Shown here piece by piece: positions 6,542-12,459 of a DNA stretch of 12,459 nucleotides; within the stretch, counting starts at the first letter, position 1, and each line of letters opens with the position of its first letter. The position numbers and the translations under genes were made by a program. The notes under the pieces are model-generated. The model worked only from the letters and a program-made list of their open reading frames with translations. It searched no databases and was not told where the DNA came from. This DNA is from an uncultured Clostridia bacterium. Lineage in GTDB: Bacteria; Bacillota; Clostridia; Lachnospirales; Lachnospiraceae. Where the stretch lies: positions 1-12,459 of the forward strand of contig CALASV010000409.1 in assembly GCA_937888895.1 (NCBI GenBank), in the 5' to 3' direction.

Positions 6542-8974
6542 TTTCGTGAGTGGTTTAATCAATTTGGGGAAACAGAGAAAATAAGAGATAAAGATGTGAT
6601 AGATGGTGTCAATGAATTATATTTAACCTATCAAGAAACATGTCCGATTAGGGAAAATGTCATATTGTTAGAGTCGCAAAATGGAAAAGGAATTTCGGAA
6701 AGTATTATTGCACTCATGGAAGTATTACAAAAAGAACCAGCATATCAATCTTATGAAGTATATTTTTCTAGTGTAGAGGAACGAAAGGTACAAAGAAATA
6801 ATTATTTAAAAGTAGTAGGTTTTACAAAAATAAAATTACTTACGTATGATACACCAGAGTATTATCAAATATTAGCAACAGCGAAATATTTAATCAATGA
6901 TGCTTGTTTCCGAAGTAATTTTATTAAAAGAAAAGAACAAGTTTATGTAAAGTTTTGGGCTCATACACAGTTAAATGTAGTTGGCAGAAGTCAAAGCACA
7001 AATTATGCACAAAATGGTATTATTCAAAAAAATTTATTTGATGCAGATTATATTATTTGTCCAAATGAGTTTACTAAAAATGTATTGCAAAAAGATTACA
7101 TGATAGAAAACTTTGCAAAAGGAAAGTTTTTAATGAGTGATGGATTTCAAGCCCAGATGGTACAAGATGAAGTTCGTCGAAAAGAAATTAGAGAAAAATT
7201 TGAAATCCAAGAAAAAAGAGTATTTGTTTATATACCACAAGGAAGACCAAAAGAAGCATATAAAACACAATATATCGAAAGTTTATGGAATGATTTAAAA
7301 AAACTAGATGAATTGTTAGACGATTCTTGTCTTTTGTATGTAAGTTTAACTGCAACTGTATTACAAGGCAAAGATTTTGAAGGTTTCCATCATATTAAAA
7401 AGATACCAAATGCTTATGGACAATATCGTATGTTAAGTGCTGTGGATGGTTTAATTACAGATTATTCAAATCTTATTTTTGAATATGCAGGGTGTGGTAG
7501 AAAAGTTATATTGTTACAATTAGAGTCCGAACAATATATAGAAAAAAGGGAAATCTATTCGGAGTTATTACAGATGCCATTTCCAAAGGCTACTTCTGTA
7601 GAAATTTTAGCAAAAGAAGTAAAGTTAGAAAAGAATTATGACGATAAACAATTTTTAGAAACATACTGTAAATACAATAAAAGAGGAATGGCAAGTCTTG
7701 TTTGCGAAAAAGTAATATTAGAACAAGAAAATGAGAATTTAGAAGTACAATCTATTGCAGATAATGGTAAAAAAAATGTTATGATTTATCCGGGCGGTTT
7801 GGAAAAAAATGGAATTACAAGTTCTATTGTCAATATGCTTTCTAATGTCGATACAAAGAAATACAATTATATGATAGTGTATCGTATGGAATTTCTTCGT
7901 GAAAATCCGAAAGTATTACGAGATTTGCCAGAAGATGTGACTTGGTATGGATATTCTTATGTTAGAAATGTTTCTAAAAAAGATACGATGTTATATGAAT
8001 ATTGGTTGTATCACCCTTTCGTAAATTATACGATGGCAAAACGAATGCTACATCGGAGAGCAACGAATGAAAAGAATCGATTATTTTCGAACTGTCGTAT
8101 GGAGCATGTCATACAGTATAATGGTTATGGTACAGATATGATAGTAACAATGCAACTTATGCCTTGTAATCGTATTGTTTATGTACACAATAATATGATA
8201 AAAGAATTACAAGATAAAAGTGGTATGAACAAAAGTTTATTGAGTAAAGCATACCAATCGTATGATACCGTGGCTCTTGTATCAGAAGACCATAGACAAA
8301 TTACAAAAAAGTTGGCAGCAGTGTACTGGTTTGGAAGGGCAAATATTACATTAGCAAAAAATATTATCAATTATAAAAGGATATTAGCTTTAGCAGAACA
8401 AGACTTTTCGATAGATACTTCTACTATATTAAATGTGACGGAAGAAAGATTAAATCAAATATTGCATTGTTCTGCGAAAAAATTTATTACGATTGGTCGA
8501 TTTTCCCAAGAAAAAGGTCATAGTCGTTTGATTGATGCTTTTGTGGAGATTCATAAAAATAATCCAGACACCTATTTGATTATTCTTGGTGGTTATGGGG
8601 CATTATATGAAGAAACGGTAGAAAAAGCGAAACAAGTAGAATGTAGTGACAATATCGTGATTATTCAATATTTGTCTAATCCGTATGCATTACTAAAATT
8701 ATGTGATTATTTTGTATTATCTTCATTCCATGAGGGGCTTCCTGTTGTATTGGCAGAGGCAGATATTGTGGGAAAACCAAGTATTTCTACCAATATTGAA
8801 GGTCCAAGAAGATTTATGCAAGAATATAATGGTAATTTAGTAGAAAATAGTACGGAAGGTATTATCAAAGGAATGCAAATGTGTTTAGATGGAACAGTTA
8901 AACAACGATTAAACATTGATTATGAGCGATATAATAAAGAAGCAATCGAACAATTTGAAAATTTATTACAGTAA
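6533..8974 (+). CDS. GT4 glycosyltransferase with a degenerate glycerophosphotransferase domain (GPT-GT3)
   Basis: Third paralogue, 813 aa, collinear with GPT-GT1. Its glycerophosphotransferase domain (about 25-395) has lost nearly every conserved motif: WHGT is WAHT (Ala143 at the His position), TGYPRN is SDGFQA, PTWR is PQGR, the second His is Thr273 in VSLT, and TDYSS is TDYSN (309-313). Glycerol-phosphate transfer is therefore unlikely; a binding or scaffold role is possible. The GT4 part looks intact: GGLEKNGI (421-428), GRFS.EKG (655-662) and EX7E with Glu734/Glu742 in HEGLPVVLAE. It probably transfers a sugar from an activated nucleotide-sugar. Unlike its paralogues, the N-terminus is not basic. 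There is no signal peptide or membrane span. Start ATG 6533 has only GGGG (6519-6522) as a weak ribosome binding site. The reading frame is long and clean, so it is not a pseudogene. lysA follows after 22 bases. Confidence 0.88.
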   Translation: MGFFREWFNQFGETEKIRDKDVIDGVNELYLTYQETCPIRENVILLESQNGKGISESIIALMEVLQKEPAYQSYEVYFSSVEERKVQRNNYLKVVGFTKIKLLTYDTPEYYQILATAKYLINDACFRSNFIKRKEQVYVKFWAHTQLNVVGRSQSTNYAQNGIIQKNLFDADYIICPNEFTKNVLQKDYMIENFAKGKFLMSDGFQAQMVQDEVRRKEIREKFEIQEKRVFVYIPQGRPKEAYKTQYIESLWNDLKKLDELLDDSCLLYVSLTATVLQGKDFEGFHHIKKIPNAYGQYRMLSAVDGLITDYSNLIFEYAGCGRKVILLQLESEQYIEKREIYSELLQMPFPKATSVEILAKEVKLEKNYDDKQFLETYCKYNKRGMASLVCEKVILEQENENLEVQSIADNGKKNVMIYPGGLEKNGITSSIVNMLSNVDTKKYNYMIVYRMEFLRENPKVLRDLPEDVTWYGYSYVRNVSKKDTMLYEYWLYHPFVNYTMAKRMLHRRATNEKNRLFSNCRMEHVIQYNGYGTDMIVTMQLMPCNRIVYVHNNMIKELQDKSGMNKSLLSKAYQSYDTVALVSEDHRQITKKLAAVYWFGRANITLAKNIINYKRILALAEQDFSIDTSTILNVTEERLNQILHCSAKKFITIGRFSQEKGHSRLIDAFVEIHKNNPDTYLIILGGYGALYEETVEKAKQVECSDNIVIIQYLSNPYALLKLCDYFVLSSFHEGLPVVLAEADIVGKPSISTNIEGPRRFMQEYNGNLVENSTEGIIKGMQMCLDGTVKQRLNIDYERYNKEAIEQFENLLQ

Positions 8975-8996
8975 AAAATAAGGAGAAAAAAATAAA

Positions 8997-10253
8997 ATGA
9001 AACAGTCATTTTTAACAAAAGAACAAATTGATGAGGTAGTAAAAAGCTATCCGACACCATTTCATCTGTATGATGAAAAAGGCATTAGAGAAAATGCAAG
9101 AAATATGGCAAAGGCATTTGCTTGGAATAAAGGATTTAAAGAATATTTTGCAGTAAAGGCTACTCCAAACCCATTTATTATGCAGATTTTAAAAGAAGAA
9201 GGTTGTGGTTTTGACTGTTCTTCTATGACAGAACTTATGATGTCAGAAGCAGTAGGTTCGACTGGTTCTGAAATTATGTTTTCTTCCAATGCTACTCCTC
9301 CGGAAGAATTTGTAAAAGCAAGAGAGTTGAATGCAATTATCAATTTAGATGACTTTACACATATTGCATTTTTAGAAAAAACAGCAGGATTACCAAAGCG
9401 TATTTGTTGTCGTTATAATCCGGGTGGTGTATATGCTGTTAGCAATGGTATTATGGACAATCCTGGTGATGCAAAATATGGATTTACAAAAGAACAACTT
9501 ATCGAAGGTTTTCGTATTTTAAAAGAAAAGGGAGTAGAAGAATTTGGTATTCATTCATTCCTTTGTAGTAATACAGTGACAAATGACTATTATCCAATGC
9601 TTGCTAGAACATTATTTGAACTTGCAGTAGAAGTCAAAGAGAAAACAGGAGCAAATATTACGTTTATCAATTTATCCGGTGGTGTAGGTATTCCATATCG
9701 TCCAGAACAAGAAGCAAATGATATTTTTGTGATTGGAGATGGTGTTAGAAAAGCATTTGAAGAAATTTTAGTACCTGCCGGTTTAGGAGAAGTAGCTATT
9801 TTTACAGAATTAGGACGTTTTATGTTAGCACCTTACGGACAACTTGTAGCTACTGCTGTACATGAAAAGCATATTTATAAAGAATATATTGGATTAGATG
9901 CTTGTGCTGTCAATTTAATGCGACCTGCGATGTATGGTGCCTATCATCATATTACGGTTGTTGGAAAAGAAGATTTGCCTCATGACCATAAATATGATGT
10001 GACTGGTTCTCTTTGTGAAAATAATGATAAGTTTGCGATTGACCGTATGCTTCCAAAAATTGACATTGGAGATTATATTGTCATCCATGATACAGGAGCA
10101 CATGGTTTTTCGATGGGCTATAATTATAATGGTAAACTTCGTTCTGCTGAACTTTTATTACAAGAAAATGGTGAAGTAAAAATGATTCGCCGTGCAGAAA
10201 CACCAGCGGATTATTTTGCGACATTTGATTTTACAAATCTTTTTACTCACTAG
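8997..10253 (+). CDS. lysA: Diaminopimelate decarboxylase
   Basis: PLP enzyme that decarboxylates meso-diaminopimelate to L-lysine, the last step of lysine synthesis, in the cytoplasm. The 418 aa match the family length. The fold-type III barrel has YFAVKATPNP with PLP-binding Lys54, GIHSFLCSN with His186, SGGVGIPY (227-234) for phosphate binding and ELGR (271-274). The C-terminal domain has GSLCENND with catalytic-type Cys340 and Glu341, and GAHGFSMGYNYNG (367-379). Several motifs differ from textbook LysA (EPGR is ELGR, HIGS is FLCS). From memory these variants mark a widespread Lachnospiraceae/Clostridia clade, so I do not read them as a new activity. AGGAG (8981-8985) precedes ATG 8997. 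It lies 22 bases after GPT-GT3 and probably shares its transcript. A link of lysine to the glycan genes is unproven. Confidence 0.92.
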   Translation: MKQSFLTKEQIDEVVKSYPTPFHLYDEKGIRENARNMAKAFAWNKGFKEYFAVKATPNPFIMQILKEEGCGFDCSSMTELMMSEAVGSTGSEIMFSSNATPPEEFVKARELNAIINLDDFTHIAFLEKTAGLPKRICCRYNPGGVYAVSNGIMDNPGDAKYGFTKEQLIEGFRILKEKGVEEFGIHSFLCSNTVTNDYYPMLARTLFELAVEVKEKTGANITFINLSGGVGIPYRPEQEANDIFVIGDGVRKAFEEILVPAGLGEVAIFTELGRFMLAPYGQLVATAVHEKHIYKEYIGLDACAVNLMRPAMYGAYHHITVVGKEDLPHDHKYDVTGSLCENNDKFAIDRMLPKIDIGDYIVIHDTGAHGFSMGYNYNGKLRSAELLLQENGEVKMIRRAETPADYFATFDFTNLFTH

Positions 10254-10285
10254 AAAAGACCTTGTGAAATTCTTTCTTTTTAATA

Positions 10286-10313
10286 TAAAGTATTTAAAAA
10301 GTTGTTCCGATAT
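10286..10313 (+). promoter_or_regulatory. Sigma-28 (FliA/SigD-type) promoter for flgM-flgN-flgK
   Basis: TAAA (10286-10289), continuing as GTAT, and CCGATAT (10307-10313) match the flagellar sigma-28 consensus TAAA / GCCGATAT. Seventeen bases separate TAAA from CCGATAT, about one more than the usual spacing. It stands 67 bases before the flgM start, as expected for a late flagellar operon encoding its own anti-sigma factor. The rest of the 126-base gap after lysA holds a T-rich stretch (10270-10281) but no convincing terminator hairpin. Confidence 0.7.
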
Positions 10314-10379
10314 ATAGTGTATAAGAGTTGAAAAAATTGCAAAATATAGATAGACAACAATGAATGGATGGTGAGAAAA

Positions 10380-10658
10380 ATGCGTATTGGTATTGATGCT
10401 ATGGCAGAAGTTAGTCAATTGTATCAAAGTAATGTTACAAGACGAAAGACAGAAGTAAAGAAGTCTGCTTATACAAAAGATTCCGTTGAGATTTCGGAAT
10501 TTGGCAAAGATATTCAGGTCGCAAAGCAGGCAGTTGCTCAAGCGGAAGATATTCGCATGGATAAAGTTCAGGATATAAAGGCTCGTATGGCAAATGGCAC
10601 ATATAATGTTCCAATGGGTGCATTAGCAGATAAGTTATTAAACGGATTTATGTTGTAA
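10380..10658 (+). CDS. flgM: Anti-sigma-28 factor FlgM
   Basis: Small cytoplasmic protein (92 aa) that binds sigma-28 and holds back late flagellar genes until the hook-basal body is complete. The N-terminus MRIGIDAMAEVSQLYQ and the C-terminal half are typical: DSVEISEFGKD (34-44), then a helix running to IKARMANGTYNVPMGALADKLL, the conserved sigma-binding region. I chose ATG 10380 because GGTGAG (10370-10375) lies five bases upstream and FlgM proteins usually begin close to the MRI motif. An in-frame ATG at 10368 would add MVRK but overlaps that ribosome binding site. First gene after the sigma-28-type promoter, so FlgM would be made by the factor it inhibits, a standard feedback loop. Confidence 0.92.
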   Translation: MRIGIDAMAEVSQLYQSNVTRRKTEVKKSAYTKDSVEISEFGKDIQVAKQAVAQAEDIRMDKVQDIKARMANGTYNVPMGALADKLLNGFML

Positions 10659-10668
10659 GAAAGACTGC

Positions 10669-10681
10669 CACGCAAAGCGTG
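10669..10681 (+). other. Small GC hairpin between flgM and flgN
   Basis: CACGC and GCGTG pair around an AAA loop just after the flgM stop. The stem is only five base pairs and no T-run follows, so it is not a terminator. It may tune transcript stability or be incidental. Confidence 0.3.
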
Positions 10682-10719
10682 TGTAGATAAACAACCATAA
10701 AAAGATGGAGAATGGAACA

Positions 10720-11232
10720 ATGGCGAGTTTAATGGAGGAGTTAATAACTACTCTTCGTGGAGAGCAAGAGACTTATCAGGCATTACTTCCAGTAGTAGAA
10801 AGTAAAACACAGGCAATTATTGCGAATGATTTAACAAAAATTCAGCAAATTACGGAGTTAGAACAAGAAGCTATTGGAAAGGTTATGATGTTAGAGAGAA
10901 AACGAGCAGAAGTTATTAAAAATATGGGAATTGTGTTAAATAAGAAAGTTTCTGATTTAACCCTTCCTAATTTAATTAAATTATTAGAACAACAGCCAGC
11001 CCAGCAACAAGAATTAAAAGAAATTCATACAGAATTAACAAAAATTTTAAATCGTGTGAATTCGGTGAATGGACATAATAAAAACTTGATTGAACAGTCG
11101 CTGGAAATGATTTCTTATAATATGAATATCATTCAGAGTACAAGGATAGTACCAGGGAATAATTATACACGAAATGCGGGACAATGGGATATGACCGCTT
11201 CACAGACAGGGATGTTTGATGCAAAGCAGTAA
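10720..11232 (+). CDS. flgN: Flagellar export chaperone FlgN
   Basis: Cytoplasmic chaperone that keeps the hook-filament junction proteins FlgK and FlgL export-competent and delivers them to the flagellar type III export gate. The 170-aa protein is nearly all helical: MASLMEELITTLRGEQETYQALL at the start, the typical LEQEAIGKVMMLERKRAEVI segment, and a C-terminal NLIEQSLEMISYNMNII helix that in this family binds the FlgK/FlgL C-termini. The tail ends MFDAKQ. I chose ATG 10720 because GGAG (10707-10710) lies nine bases upstream; ATG 10705 is in frame but includes that ribosome binding site and has little of its own. Assignment rests on helical pattern, length and the flgM-flgN-flgK order, since the family is poorly conserved. 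Confidence 0.88.
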   Translation: MASLMEELITTLRGEQETYQALLPVVESKTQAIIANDLTKIQQITELEQEAIGKVMMLERKRAEVIKNMGIVLNKKVSDLTLPNLIKLLEQQPAQQQELKEIHTELTKILNRVNSVNGHNKNLIEQSLEMISYNMNIIQSTRIVPGNNYTRNAGQWDMTASQTGMFDAKQ

Positions 11233-11252
11233 AGACATCCCTGTCTTTCTGC
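11204..11252 (+). other. Overlapping alternative hairpins across the flgN stop codon
   Basis: Two stems compete. One pairs 11204-11215 with 11235-11246, twelve perfect base pairs around a 19-base loop. The other pairs 11226-11237 with 11242-11252, eleven base pairs with one bulged T around a TCCC loop, and contains the flgN stop TAA. Both share the 11242-11246 strand, so they exclude each other. The following sequence (TTCTGCTTGTATT) is only weakly T-rich, so this may be an attenuator or processing site and not a full terminator. Confidence 0.55.
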
Positions 11253-11289
11253 TTGTATTATAGATAGATGAGAAAGGATACATAAAGCA

Positions 11290-12459
11290 ATGGGTTTAAT
11301 GAGTGGTTTATATGTTGGTGTATCAGGACTACAAGTAAATCAGCGTGGTTTAACAGCAACGGGACATAACTTAGCAAATGCAGAAACGGAAGGTTATGTT
11401 CGTCAGCGAGTGATTACATCGGATTGGACATATATTAATGTTGGAAATACACATATTGCACCTATGACCGTAGGGCAAGGAGCAACGGTATCAGCAATTA
11501 ATCAAGTAAGAGATATGTTTTTAGATAAATCGTATCGTCAAGAATTAGGTAGACAAAAGTTTTATGAAGCACAGTATGAGTCAGTAACCGAAGTGGAAGA
11601 AATTTTAGGAGAAACCGAAGGTGTTGCTTTTCAAGATTCGATGGAAGAATTTTGGGTTTCGATGTCTGAACTTTGTAAAGAACCAGAAAGTATTGTGCAT
11701 CGTTCTAGTTTTATTCAAACAGCAGTTAGTTTTATTGAACGAGCAGAATTAGTTTATGAACAAATTAAAGATTATCAAGTAAGTTTGAATACAAAAATTG
11801 GAAATTATGTAGACCGTATCAATGAAATTGGTTACGAAATTCAAGAATTAAATAATAAAATATTACGAGCAGAAGGTACTGGTGTAGAAAATGCAAATGA
11901 CTACCGAGATGCTAGAAATCTTTTACTAGATGAATTAGGCAGTTTAGCAAATATTTCTTATAAAGAGCAAGCAAATGGAGTAGTTACTGTAAAATTAGAG
12001 GAGTATGTTTTTGTTTCGGAAGATATCGTATTTCCAATGGCAACAAGATTGATGAATAATGAAACAGGTATGATAGAGCCATATTGGCCATCCTATGGAG
12101 ATATTCCAGTATATCAGTTTGAGCCGTTACCATCTTCAGAAGCAGATACGGATATTGGTTCTTTGAAAGGTTTGCTTTTTGTAAGAGGGGATAAAATTGG
12201 TAAATATACAGATATTCCAGTAGAACCCAAAAAAGAAGATTATACAGATGAAACAGGATATTTCTATGAAGAAGATTATAAAGAGGATTATAGAGTATAC
12301 GAAGCAGATTTGAAAAAATATAATTTAGATATTGATTCTTCTGCTATTGTAAATATTCAGTCTCAGTTTGACCAATTAATTCATGGAATTGTAACAACGG
12401 TTAATGATATTCTTTGTCCAAATAAAGAAGTAATGACAGCAGATGGAGAAACTATTTTA
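11290..12459 (+). CDS. flgK: Flagellar hook-associated protein 1 FlgK, N-terminal 390 codons, cut by window edge
   Basis: First junction protein between flagellar hook and filament, exported by the flagellar type III system and so lacking a cleaved signal peptide. ATG 11290 is preceded by AAAGGA (11273-11278). The N-terminal rod-type domain is typical: MGLMSGLYVGVSGLQVNQRGL, then ANAETEGYVRQRV (29-41), matching the FlgK NxANaxTpGYxRQ signature. The helical D1 region follows (SMEEFWVSMSEL and RDARNLLLDELGSLANI). The middle domain has DIGSLKGLLFVRGDK, then an acidic, tyrosine-rich stretch at about 312-340. QSQFDQLIHGIVTTVNDIL is a familiar FlgK helix. The frame is open at base 12459, so the C-terminal FlgN-binding helix lies outside. 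It is third in the flgM-flgN-flgK operon, next to its chaperone. Confidence 0.95.
   Translation, partial: MGLMSGLYVGVSGLQVNQRGLTATGHNLANAETEGYVRQRVITSDWTYINVGNTHIAPMTVGQGATVSAINQVRDMFLDKSYRQELGRQKFYEAQYESVTEVEEILGETEGVAFQDSMEEFWVSMSELCKEPESIVHRSSFIQTAVSFIERAELVYEQIKDYQVSLNTKIGNYVDRINEIGYEIQELNNKILRAEGTGVENANDYRDARNLLLDELGSLANISYKEQANGVVTVKLEEYVFVSEDIVFPMATRLMNNETGMIEPYWPSYGDIPVYQFEPLPSSEADTDIGSLKGLLFVRGDKIGKYTDIPVEPKKEDYTDETGYFYEEDYKEDYRVYEADLKKYNLDIDSSAIVNIQSQFDQLIHGIVTTVNDILCPNKEVMTADGETIL

Noticed and set aside
8997..10253. LysA with altered motifs as a new decarboxylase acting in glycan synthesis
   Set aside because: Lys54, His186, Cys340 and Glu341 are in place, and I recall the same variant motifs in many Clostridia LysA proteins, so the ordinary function is the better reading.
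10254..10285. Terminator after lysA
   Set aside because: The T-rich stretch is preceded only by a weak AAAGA/TCTTT pairing, not a credible terminator stem.

Overview
The window is AT-rich DNA from a Gram-positive, flagellated anaerobe of the Clostridia, most likely a low-GC member of the Lachnospiraceae. The evidence is the TagD-type cytidylyltransferase, a LysA of the kind I associate with that family (from memory, no search run), the flgM-flgN-flgK order behind a sigma-28-type promoter, and strong A/T bias at third codon positions. No mobile element, CRISPR array, tRNA or rRNA is visible.

Layout. (1) 1-1473, minus strand: the N-terminal 491 codons of a GyrB/ParE-type topoisomerase subunit, running off the left edge. 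(2) 1474-1639: a divergent intergenic region with a good promoter for the topoisomerase gene and a promoter plus a 15-bp palindrome for the rightward genes. (3) 1640-8974, plus strand: three tandem paralogues (GPT-GT1, GPT-GT2, GPT-GT3 below). Each has an N-terminal CDP-glycerol glycerophosphotransferase (TagF/TagB-like) domain fused to a GT4-type glycosyltransferase. A tagD gene, which makes CDP-glycerol, lies between the second and third. (4) 8997-10253: lysA, diaminopimelate decarboxylase. (5) 10286 to the right edge: a sigma-28-type promoter followed by flgM, flgN and the first 390 codons of flgK.

How it fits together. TagD would make CDP-glycerol, the transferase domains would move glycerol-phosphate onto an acceptor, and the GT4 domains would add sugar, giving a glycerol-phosphate-containing surface glycan. 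The acceptor is unknown: it could be a teichoic-acid-like wall polymer, a capsule or, since flagellar genes are adjacent, a flagellar component. No export or lipid-linkage genes (TagO, TagA, TagGH) are visible.

The most striking point is the pattern of decay among the paralogues. GPT-GT1 keeps the motifs of both activities. GPT-GT2 keeps the glycerophosphotransferase motifs but stops before the nucleotide-sugar-binding half of the GT4 domain. GPT-GT3 keeps the GT4 motifs but has lost nearly every recognisable glycerophosphotransferase motif. GPT-GT2 and GPT-GT3 together therefore look like the two halves of GPT-GT1's activity on separate proteins.
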